Origin: Larus michahellis
Lineage: Eukaryota > Chordata > Aves > Charadriiformes > Laridae
Direction: 5' to 3'
DNA length: 64,000 nt
NCBI RefSeq assembly: GCF_964199755.1
Contig: NC_133903.1
Location: 56,054,739-56,118,738 of the forward strand
In this document: positions 35,801-47,800 of the stretch, piece after piece
Layout of the letters: each line of letters opens with the position of its first letter
Numbering within the stretch: position 1 is the first letter of the stretch
The notes under the pieces: model-generated
Seen by the model: only the letters and a program-made list of their open reading frames with translations
What the model was told of the DNA's origin: nothing
The model's database searches: none
Made by a program: the position numbers and the translations under genes

Positions 35801-38800
35801 GGACGAGAAAAAGCTACTGCAAACCTGCGTTCAGCCTCCCGGATAACGTGTTCGAGGAAAGCAATTGTTCAGTTCCTCCACGCATGTTAATCGAGATTCT
35901 CCGGAATTTCCCAACAATAAAAGGTAGAAATAAGGAGATCGAAATCTGTCTTATTCAGAGAGATGGAATCACCCGTGCCAGGAAACTTCATCACACAAGG
36001 ACCGTGTCAGAGCACCTCTTCATGCCTCCAGATTCACCTTGCCATGGCAGATCTGTAGACAATTTGGAGCCTGGTACATCACTCCTGATGGTAGCAGCTC
36101 AAGCGCCCAGTGTCAACCTCACCGGTATCATAGGATTATATTGAAAACCCTGCCGGAATAGACGATTTTGGGTTCCAGGGATGAGCGACGAGAAGCCGCG
36201 CTCCTGCGGGGCTTCCCAGGGTCTGTCCCCCCGCAGGGCTGCGAGGCGCCGTGACCCCCCCCGCCACCTCCCGTGCTCCAAAGCACCACCAACAGATGCT
36301 TTTTTCACCTTGGCGTGTTACTGCCAGACGTTCAGCACCCGAGATCTTTTCCACAATTCCCTTCGTAGTGCGATATTAGCAGCGGGCATCGTCGCTCGCG
36401 TTACAATGGTCTAAAAATAGCGAATTTGTTGCAGAAGACGGCTCTGTGCCAGCTGCATACTAATACAGCTGCCTGGAAGGAGGCAGCCGCAAGCAAACAG
36501 AAGAAACGCTGGCGTTATTTGCATTACCCTTCCATGCTTCACCGGCTCTCTGAAATTACAAAACCTACCAAAGAGACCAAAATTGGATGAGCTGGAACAG
36601 GAGCCTGCAGCCGTCCGCCTGTACGCAATTGCTTTCCAACAGCAAAGAAACCAGAAGCTGTTCTCACTTACTAACCTCTGAAGTTCACTAGATGTAAAAA
36701 GAGAAGAAAACCAGTGGGGTTTTTCTTCAGACTGAGGATTCGTGAAGGCCCCTCCACGCTGTTACGCCACCCGATAGATGGAGGCGTCACTATCCAACGC
36801 CCAGCGCAGCGCAGCCACGGCTCTGTACCCCACGGGGACACTGCATTCCGAGATGGAAACTCAATATTGAGCCATTCCAGGTTTCCTTTTCCCCAAGGTG
36901 TAACTGAGGCAGGAAGAGCCTGGCTCCGGGCGCTCCCAAAGCCTGTGGCTGTGGGGAGGGAGCAGCCTCCGGGTCCCTGCTCCAGCCAAGGATGGATCCC
37001 AGTGAATTATTCCTTGGCACGCAGACGGCCGTGCTGCAAAGCCGCTCAGAGGGAAGGACTGATGTTCCCTGTTAAGAACAGGGCAGCTTGCCAAGCGCGA
37101 ACAGCCCGGACCCATGGCAGCAGACCAGCCCAAAAAATAAATAAAAGAAAGACAGAGAAATCCCCTGCGAGCTCGCAGCACATCCTCTCCCATCCTGCTC
37201 CGAGGTACCCTGCCCATGAGCGTCCGGCAGCAAGATGTGCCCACAAGCAACAACTAAAGCGAAGCAGGAATGGATTTTTGAAGTGATGTGACGGGAGCAG
37301 CGCTGAGCGCCCAACCTGCCCGGGACCGGGACGTGTGCGCTCGGCACCAGCGACCCCGGCCATGGACGGCCACGGCGCTGCTCTGCGGTGGGAAGGAGCG
37401 GTGGCTCCCAGAGCCGGCTCACCCCGTCCTCTCTGGGAGCAGGGACCATCCTTCCCAGGACAGCTGATGTTTTGGAGAACGCTCCTCGACGAGCTGAACG
37501 GCCTTCATCCCTCCCCTGAAAGGTGTTCCTCAAACCCAACGATGGGAACCAGACCCAATTGCGCAGTAACACTTCGGCTTGAAAGCAGCCTTTTGTGCAC
37601 AGATTTCTTGGGGCTGGAAACCAGAGGATGGCCGCTCCCCCGCGGATGTGCGAGTGCCGGAGAGCAGCCAGTGTCCGCGTACACCAACCGCTCGCTTCCC
37701 GCAGGCCCTGCTCGCAGCAGAGCATCCTGCATCCCGCTGGGAGCGGGTCCTGCTCGCAGGTGCTGCCGTCCTTGCCAGCGGCACGAAGCTTTCCATCGCA
37801 GCCGCCTTTCCCTGCTTGGGGAAGGGTTTTTTTAATAATTGAATGCACAACGCATCAAAAAAAGCTCGGACACAGAAATAACCTTTTCCTTGGAGAAACA
37901 GCAAGTCTGAGTCTCTCCCAGCTTTCCATGAGGGATAAACACAAGAGAAGTGGCTCAGCTTCTGAACATCTGCGTTGTGAGAACATCTGCATTTCAAAAA
38001 CATTTAAACAGCTGCATTAGGGAAGTCCAGACCCAGTTCCCAAGGGGAATGCGATTAAGGCTGGTTCCTTCTCGGAAGGGCGCAGACCCCCCTCGGGATG
38101 CCGGTGGCTCTCCGCTTCCCTGCACCCTGGGAGAGCCCTCACCGGCTGGACAGGGAGGGATGACACGGAGGGATGACACGGAGGGATGACACGGAGGGAT
38201 GACACGGAGGGATGACACGGAGGGATGACTCCATCTCCGGAGGCGAGGGGAAGCGCCAGCATCCAGCCCATGAGTCACCCCGACGTCCATCCCTGCCCCA
38301 TCCCTCTCCCCACAGGGCTGCGGCAGCCAGCGCCCCCGGAAAAAACCCCAGCCCACTGAGGTCTGGCTTTGAGGACTTGGATTAAAGCTTGAGAGAAGAA
38401 ACTCAAAGGGTCGATTTAAAAGAGGAAATGAGGTTATTTCACATCTTCAGTGTTACCTCTCTTGAGGAGCCAATTCCAATTACCTGATCAATGAAGTTCT
38501 TAACACTAATGCAAAGTTAGAAGCAAGATACAGAGACACACATGCAATTATTTTGGCTTGACAAGATTTATTTGTATTTTTTTGGATCCAATCTAGTGAG
38601 GAAGAAGCACGTTACTCACTACTTACTTAGATTTTACACTTAATTTACATCTGCCTTCAGCTTGGCACGAAGCGTAGCAAAAGAACGTTTTAAAAGACTT
38701 TCTTCAGTCAACGAAAGAAAACCTTCAGGATGTGCCCAATAAGGTCCCACCATAGGAAGGATTCACGTCCCTCATCTCCAAACGCTTCTTATAAACACGG

Positions 38801-41800
38801 AACAGCAGCCGCTACTGAACTGACAACGACCAGAAACTGAGCCTTCCCCAGCTGCAGAAGTGGCAGGGCTCACCCCAAGCCTTGCTTTTATTACCCAGAG
38901 GGTGGCCCCAGACAAGCTTTTCTGCTTTTCAATCTCAGAAAAAGCTCCCACCTTTGAAGGGCCTGGTGACTGAACAGCACAAAGAATGCCCTGAAGGCAA
39001 GGCGCTCTGCCCTTGCAGCAGAAATGCCATCAAAGGCTTGTTTAGCATTTAGCAACCTGCTCCCAGGTGCTCAGCCGGTTACCGACTCCAGCTCAGCTGT
39101 TTGACTTTAAAAGACTCAGAACAAAGCGTTATTTCTCTAAACACAGTCATCTATTGAAGTCTGAGAAGCTGAGACCTTAATAAAATTACAAAGCTACTCT
39201 CCTCTGTGTTTCAGAGATAATTATAGGGTTAAGAACACAGCAGTAGGCTTTATACAGTCTCATTTTTAACTTATCTTAATGGTGATACATTAAATAGCTT
39301 CCACCCGCGTGTGCTGCTCCCTGCCCCCAGCCCGGCTACTGGGACAGATTTGCTCCCGGAGCTGATCCACCATGTGGTGACGGGACCACCAGAGCCACAG
39401 CAAGGACAGGCTGCAGCCAGAGAAAGAGCTACAGAAGCCCCAGAGCAGTCCGGATTGAGAAGTGAATTGTTCAGTTGTTGTTAGGTTAGAGTTGTTAGGG
39501 AGAGGGATTTTTCCCCAAACGCTTTAAACCACAGGCACGGGTACAACTCTTCTTTCAGCAAGGGGCAGATCGGTCTTGCCCCTGCTGCTCCTGACACCAT
39601 TTTGCAGATTTTTTTGCAGGTTATTTATTATATGGAGGTTTTATTTTGTTTTTCCAACTCCATATTTTATCTTCTTTCAGGAACTAAGGGTGCACCCCAG
39701 GAAGACACCTTCCTCCACAGCTCCCGTACCCATACAGTTTTCCAGTTACTTCGGGCCACTGTAGTTTCAGGGACAGAAGGTACTTTCCGTCTGCACGCAC
39801 CAAATCCCAGCAAAAACCGTATCACAAGGATTGATGGAAGGCAGGGCAACTATTTCAGTTCACCAACAACCAACCTCATGCTAAAGAAGTTAAAGTTGTC
39901 ATGACAAAAGCTTGGTAAATAAACATCAACTCTTCTGCAGCTGGTGCCCGAGGGAGAGCGTGTGTTTAAACGCTCAGACATGAGCGTTCCTTCCTACGAG
40001 CTCCTCCTGCACACGTATGGATCAATAATTTCATTTACTGAGTACTTGGGCCCTGTCCTCCTTTCAGCTGGGACACAGTCAATTTTTCTTCCTAGTAGCT
40101 GCTGTCTTTTGGATTTAGTATGAGCCTAATTTGATAGCGACAACTAGAACAGTGTGTGTTAATTAACGTTTATATTAAGTCGAGGATTTTTTTCAGCTTC
40201 CCACAGAAGCTGAGAGGGAGCAGAGACAGGACAAGCTGGCCCAAGGAATATCCCACACCACAGACAGCAGTATATATACACATGGGGCTGGCGGGGGGCA
40301 GGAATCCGCAATCACTGCTCAGCACAGGCTGGGCCACCCATCACCAGGTGATGAGACTAACGGCATTACTTTATTTTTGTATGTTCTTTTAACATTTTTT
40401 TTTTCTTCCATTACTGTGCTATTAAACTGCCTTTATTTCAGCCTATGAGGTTTTGTTTTTTTTCCTTTTTCTCCCTCTTCTCCCTGCCCTACGGTGGGTA
40501 AAATGAGCGAAAGGCTGTGTGGTCCCAGTTGCCAGCTGGGGTTAAACCACGACAGCTCATCGTTTAGAAACTCATCACACAAAAACATTTGGCAAACACG
40601 GAGCGAAATACCATGGCTTAAAGTCTTCAGCACTGGGAAACTAGTAGTTCGAGTCTTTGCAGAAAGGATTTTTGGGGCAGACATTTGTAAAAACAAAACA
40701 AAAAAATATTAGAAAAAGTCTCATGACTCTGCATTTCACCAACTCTGCGCAGACCGAAACATCCAAACCAGAGAGAAGGGGGCTGAGGGGAGACCTGCTC
40801 GCTCTCTACAGCTCCCTAAAAGGAGGGGGGAGCCAGGGGGGGTCGGGCTCTTCTCCCAAGGAACAGGCCATGGGACAAGAGGAAACGGCCTCAAGTTGTG
40901 CCGGGGGGGTTAGGATGGATATTAGGAGAAATTTTTTCATGGAAAGGTTTGTCAAGCCTTGGCCCAGGCTGCCCAGGGCAGTGGTGGAGTCGCCATCCCT
41001 GGAGGGATTGAAAAGCCGGGCAGACGCGGTGCTGAGGGACGTGGGGTAGTGGGGGTCTGGGCAGCGTTCAGTTGATGGTTGGACTCGATGATCTGAAAGG
41101 TCCCTTCCAACATGGACAATTCTATAATTATAAACCAGTGCAGCTGCTGATGGTTTACATACTTTAAAACAGGGAACCTGCTCATCATCTGCTCAGCTAC
41201 TTGCTCGCACAGTGCGAGCAGCTCTCCCTGCAAAGATACGTATTGGCATGTCTCATTCCCACCTTCAGAACATGCTCCTGTATCACCTCGCTCTACGGAG
41301 GCACCATAGCAGTTCACATACAGCGCGGGAGAAAAGCAACCTTAAGAGAAACACACTGGGAAGTGAGACCACAGCCAGCATCTAACGAACGATGGCGAGT
41401 GACTTACTTAGGTCGTTGTCCATCTTGAAGGCGATGTCCAGCTGCATGATGAAAAGCATGAACTGGAACCAGGGGCTCATCTCCTTGCTGGGGAGGGGAA
41501 TGTGCACGGCAAACACGATATCGTTGGCTTCGATCTGCCTGCTCACCGCCTCGTCGAAGTCTTTGAGCTTCTCGCAGTGGTTGGGTCCCCAGGGCATCAG
41601 CCACTTGGTTTTGTGGTGGTTTTTTCTCACATCAATGCACTTCACTGACATGTAAGGGACAGCTGTAGTGGGGCTGGGAGCTGCAAACGGAAGAGAACCA
41701 TGTTTTTAGCATCTTCAGATATCGTACACAGTGGTTTCCCCATCAAAGTGTGGGGCTCCCCATTCAGCTGTCTGAAGGTAATTTAAAACAAACGCATCGA

Positions 41801-44800
41801 ATGATTCCCTTTCACAGCTCCTCGATCCTGCAGTTAAGCAATTAGGTTTATTACGTCTACAGGCATATTACTGACTTTGTAGTGGGATCGAATTAGGATT
41901 AGCTGAAGCAGTGGGAATCCGCCGGTTCAGTCTCAGATACCCCCGTCACACCGAAATCACACGGAAAGTTCCTGGCATCGTTTTCCGCGCATACGCTCTT
42001 CCAGTTTGCTCACTCAAGAAATCCACTTGCGAAGCACGTGGGTATCCCCAAACCCAGACAGATGAACTAATCCCGGACCTTGCGGTACCGCAGAGCCGGG
42101 GGCAAGACCTACCGCGGCGATGTGAACCCGCGCACAGCCACGCGTTTGCCTGGGCAGGAGGAAGGCTTTTCTCCCCGCCGAATCACGCAATCATTTTTTA
42201 AAAACATCAGGGAAATAAAAGAGTTCCCAGCACGGACAAACTGGATTTCGCTGCATTAATTCTGGACTTACTTTCAGGCCCACCAGCGACGTGGTCTGGA
42301 GCACTCCAAGCGGAGAAGGTGGTGCAGCCCTCCCTGGGCCATAAACCATCTCGTCGTCCACAGGGATGATGAGCCTCACGGCAGCGCGGCACTAGCGCCA
42401 CTGCCACTTCACGCTCCCGCTATACGCGGGGGCACATCCTCATCCCCAACATAGCTCCCATTAGTAAGGTACGCGAAACACCTTCGGAAAACCAAGCTAA
42501 ATGCAAACGAGTTTCTATCCTTTGAGGTTATCACCCATGGGCACCATCACCAATAGACCATTCTCATGGATTTTTGCCACCACTGCTGGAGGTGGCAGTG
42601 CTGTTTAGAAAGACTACCAGTATTTTTACTGCTTCTCTAATCACGCTGCTCATGGTCCTACCTCCATAAGACATCAAACAAGGGATGCAAGTTACTGAAA
42701 AGAGGGGAGACTGAGATGAGATGTGAGGCAGAAATTGTTGGCTGTGAGGGCGGTGAGCCCCTGGCCCAGGTTGCCCAGAGAAGCTGTGGCTGCCCCATCC
42801 CTGGAGGGGTTCAAGGCCAGGTTGGCCGGGGCTTGGAGCAACCTGGGCTGGTGGGAGGTGTCCCTGCATGATGACTATGACAACCAAAGATCTGCCTCTC
42901 TCTTCTCCATAGCCACAGGGGTGGTTTTTTTGAGATATTGGGAGAAAAGCAGCAGAACGGAGAACTTGGCTCTGAAACGTCCCCAGCACCACAACAAGCA
43001 ACGAGGCTTTGTGTACGTGCACAGGACACCCATAACGTCTAACATCCCAGATGGGATCGTTAAAACTATGGGTGTTTATACTGCTTGGGCTTTACATTGA
43101 TTAGGAAACAGTCAGAAACTCTGAAGTACCAATAGGGATGAATGCAGAAAAAAGATAAATAACATTCCACCTTCGGCCAGAATTCCACCATGAACCACCT
43201 CCCAGTCTGAGTGAAAGAAAAGGCTTTTTAAAACTCAAATATATTTCCAAATTAGTTCTTCCACGCAAAGAATTCTTATGACAGTGGTTCTTGCCCTGTT
43301 TCAAATATCATTTGGGAAATAAATATTTTAATGCATCACAGAACTGGGAAACCATGGGGACGAGCAGAGCTGGAGATGCTCCAGTTCCTCATCTCCCCGG
43401 TACGATCCCAGGGGCTTCCATGGGTCAGAAAGTCAAGCGATCAGAAAGTCGGTAATTCCCCTGTCCCTTACGGATCCATTCCCCTTTTTGTCAGAGAAAG
43501 AAGTATTTTTTTGCACATCAACCAGCTCAACGCACTTTAACGTCCAATAGACTTCACTGCAATTAAAGCAGAACCGTCCTGTTTTCTGAAGCGTTACCAG
43601 GAAGGTACCACTGGACGGGCTGTAATGAATTTCTTCCAGCTTCACAGGTTTTAAGAAGCAGATGGAACAGGTTAATTCTTTCTTTTTAAGCTGTTAAAAA
43701 AAAAAAAGAAAAAAGACTTTTCTTTATTTCTGTTTTAGCTTTAAGTTCTTCAAATTCTAGTGATGTGATACAAGTTTGTGAAGTGACATTTAGGGGAAAA
43801 CCCAAAATTATCCAGCCCTTTTTCAAACGAAAATAAGACTTGAAATTCAAAACTTTAAGTGCAAATTTAACCTCATAAAGTAGGTTAAATTTACCTAATT
43901 ATGTAATTAACCGAATACTGTAAAAATGCTGTAAAGCAAGTGACAAGTATTGAAATATTACAGAATCACAGAATCTTCATGGTTGGAAAGGACCCTTAAG
44001 ATCGAGTCCAACCAAACCCCTACCATCTCTGCCACCAGAGCATGCCCTGAAGTGCCACATCTAGACGTTTCTTAAACACCTCTAGGGATGGGGACTCAAC
44101 CCCCTCCCTGGGCAGGCTGTGCCAGGGCCTGACCACTCTTTCAGTAAAGTCATTCCTCCTAATATCTAACCTAAACCTCCCCTGCCGCAGCTTCAGCCCA
44201 TTTCCTCTGGTCCTGTCATTATTCCCCTGGGAGAAGAGGCCAACACCCACCTCTCTCCACCCTCCTTTCAGGGAGTTGTAGAGGGCAATGAGGTCTCCCC
44301 TCAGCCTCCTCTTCTCCAAGCTAAACATGCCCAGCTCCCTCAGCCTCTCCTCACATGCCCTGGTCTCCAGACCCCTCACCAGCCTGGTCGCTCTCCTCTG
44401 GACACGCTCCAGCACCTCAACGTCCCTCTTGTACAGCGCGGCCCAGAACTGAACACAGCACTGGAGGTGAGGCCTCACCAGCGCCAAGTACAGAGGCACC
44501 ATCACTTCCCTGCTCCTGCTGGCCACGCTGTTCCTGAGACAAGCCAGAATGCTGTTGGCCTTCTTGGCCACCTGGGCACACTGCTGGCTCATGTTAAGCT
44601 GGCCGTCCACCAGCACCCCAGGTCCTTTTCTGCCGGGCAGCTTTCCAGCCACTCTGCCCCAAGCCTGTAGCGTTGCTTGGGGTTGTTGTGACCAAAATTC
44701 AGGACCCAGCACTTGACCTTATTGAACCTCCTACAGTTGGCCTTGGCCCATGGATCCAGCCTGTCCAGGTCCCTCTGTAGAGCCTTCCTACCCTCAAGCA

Positions 44801-47800
44801 GATCAACGCTCCCACCTGGTTTGGTGTCACCTGCAAACTCACTGAGGGTGCACTCAATCCTCTCATCCAGATCATTGATGAAGCTATTAAACAAAACGGG
44901 CCCCAAAACTGAGCCCTGAGGGACACCACTGGTGACGGGCCGCCAAGAGGATTTCACCCCATTAATCACAACTCCCTGGGCACGGCCATCCAGCCAGTTT
45001 TTAACCCAGCAAAGAGTACACTTGTCTATGCCATGATTCGCCAGCTTCTCCAGGAGAATGCTGTGGGGGACGGTGCCAAAGGCCTTACCAAAGTCCAGAC
45101 GGACGACGTCCACAGCCTTCCCCACATCCAGAAGGCGGGTGACATGGTCATAGAAAGAGACCAGGTTGGTTAAGCAGGACCTCCCCTTCCTAAACCCCTG
45201 CTGGTTGGCCCTGATCCCTTGGCTGCCCTGCACTTGCCGTGAGAGCTCACTCAAGATGATCCTCTCCATGATCTTTCCTGGTACCGAGGTCAGGCTGACA
45301 GGCCTGTAGTTCCCCGGATCCTCCTTCCAACCCTTCTTGTAGGAGGGTGTCACATTAGCCACCCTCCAGTCATCTGGCACCTGCCCTGTTGACCAAGATT
45401 GTTGATAAATGATGGAGAGGGGCTTGGTGAGCTCTCCCGCCAGCTCCCTGAGTACTCTTGGGTGAATCCCATCCGGCCCCATAGACTTATGTGCATTTAG
45501 GTGCAGAAGCAGATCATTGACTGCTTCCTCCCGGATTATGGGTGGGCTGTTCTGCTCTCCATCCTTATCTTCCAGCTCCGGAGGCTGAGCACCCTGGGGA
45601 TAGCTGGTCTGACTATTGAAGACGGTGGCAAAGAAGGCATTCAGTATCTCAGCCTTCTCCTCATCCTTGGTTGCAACTTTCACCCCCAGCATCCAGTAAG
45701 GGATGGAGATTCTCCCTGGCTTTCTTTTGGTTGATGTATTTATAAAAGCTTTTTTTGTTGTCCTTAATGTTAGCGGCCAAGTTGAGCTCCAGCTGGGCTT
45801 TTGCCTTCCTAGTTTTCTCTCTGTATAACCTACCGAGATCTCTGTACTCCTCCTGAGTTGCCTGTCCCTTCTTCCAAAGGTGGTAAACCCTCCTTTTATT
45901 CCTAAGTCCCAGCAGAAGTTCCTTATTCATCCAGACTGGCCATTTTCCCCGCTTTAGACTTGTGACACTTGGGGACAACCTGCTCCTGGGCCTTTAAGAT
46001 TTCCTTCTTGAAGGGCGTCCAGCCTTCCTGGACCCCTTTGCCCTTCAGGACTGTCTCCCAAGGGACTCTCTCAACCAGTGTCCTGAACAAGCCAAAGTCC
46101 GCCCTCCGGAAGTCCAAGGTGGAGGTTTTGCTAACCCCCCTCCTTACATCGCTACGAATTGAAAACTTGACCATTTCATGATCCCTAATAGCTTATAGCC
46201 TTTCATCGCAGCATTCCAGTCGTGACAGTCATCCCACCACGTTTCCGTGATGGCGACTACATCACAGCTGTCCTGCTGCACAATGGCTTCCAGCTCATCC
46301 CGTTTGTTGCCCACGCTGCGTGCATTTGTCTAGACGCACTTGAGCTGGGCTACCGATTTCACCCCCATCCTTGGCCCTTTATCCCTAGGCTCATTGCTAG
46401 TGGGCCTGGTTTTATCCCCTTCCCCCTTCGGTTCTAGTTTAAAGCCCCGTCCATGAGCCTTGCTAACTCTTGGCCTAACACCCTTTGCCCCTTTCGGGAT
46501 CGGGTTTTCCCATTCTTAGCGAGCAGGCCCGGTGTCCTGCAGATCAAACTATGGTCACTGAGCCCAAAGCCCTGCTCGTAGCACCAGTTCTGGGGCCAGG
46601 TGTTGATCCGTCCTATTTTCTTGTTTGCCCATTCGTCAGTCCCCAGAGCTGGAAGGGCAGAGGAGAACACAGTTTGTGCTCCCGAACCCTTGACAAGCCG
46701 CCCCAAGGCCCTGAAATCTCTCTTCATTGCCCTCAGACTTCTGCTCTCCAGCTCCTCACTGTCTGCCTGTACGACCAAAAGAGGGTAATAATCGGAGGGC
46801 CGTATCAGGCCAGGAAGGTTCCTGGCTCTATCCTTAACACGGGCCCAGGGAGGCAGCAGACCCCCCTGTGGGAAGGGTCCGGTCTGCATACGGGACCCTA
46901 CACTATTCCTACACTACGAGTTAAAGCGGAAGCAGCCCATAGAATAACAGCCGCACAGGCATACGGCATAACAGATGACAATGTCAAAGTCTCCAGAGAA
47001 AAAACGTCGTGGTGGTCACGCAGAATCGGAGCTGAGGTGGCCAGCCCGTGGGCTCCTCGCCTCGTCACCATCCCAGGACTTCCCCACCAGATCACAGCCC
47101 ACCAAAACACCCCTCCGGCAGCACGCACGAACACCCTACCTACGCACTCGAGGTATCGCAGTGAGACAAAATAACCCAAACCTGAGCAACACCCACAAAG
47201 CCGGGGCCGGCTGACACCCCCACAGCCGGGTGATTCAGAGCCAGCGGCCGCTGCGTCCTTTGGCCGCGTCCTGACAACAGCAGCTCTGTTGCTTCGTGGG
47301 ACCCAGGCCAGGAACTCTGCCGAGCATCTTCGCTGCCGTGCCACCTCGGCAGAAAGATGACATCCTTCCTACAGCCGGGGGAGATGACTCAACCTGCGAG
47401 TTGGGAGGAAGTTATTAAAAAGCAGTTGTTTATAAACTGCATTTTTTTTTTTTTCCCCGCTCAATTTTTTTGACAGCAGCAAGTTTTTTTTCCAGCTGAG
47501 GAGCCACAGTGGGCTGCAAGGAAAGGGATTTGCTCAAGCAGGAATTCTTCCAGATCCAGCGCTGCTCTCACTAGCAATCCACAGCCCAAGAGCATCACAG
47601 ACCTGTAGCGCTGCCGCATCCCAAACCCCCACCGCATCCAGCGGTCCTCGGGGACCACAGAAAGCTCACACCTTACGGCAGCCCCAGAAAAGGGCAGAAA
47701 AAAGCCCCAGAAAAATGCCAGAAAGAAACTGCAAAATAAAATAAAATCAAGCAAAATAAAATAAAATCAAAATTAAAAAAAAAAAACCAAAGAATAAATC

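Larger units (their letters stand above)
43960..46898 (-). mobile_element. Long CR1 LINE in WLS intron 1 (copy A)
   Basis: A nearly 2.9-kb CR1 lies in the same orientation as WLS. Its 3' tail is at 43,960-44,035 and its 5' truncation at 46,898 is within ORF1. It has ORF1 C-terminal coding, a fragment of the ORF2 endonuclease, a deletion junction near 46,190 and then the linker, reverse-transcriptase and C-terminal blocks. The 5' 708 bases are an inverted near-copy of 63067-63774. It is disabled by several frameshifts, an internal deletion and a changed catalytic motif. Confidence 0.95.

Noticed and set aside
37072-37848. 258-codon minus-strand frame in WLS intron 2
   Set aside because: No domain recognised, several overlapping frames on both strands, no splice-site support; GC-rich background.
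46485-47174. Plus-strand 229-codon frame, paired with a minus-strand frame at 62764-63480
   Set aside because: They look like a conserved gene pair because they share sequence, but both are antisense to CR1 ORF1 copies.
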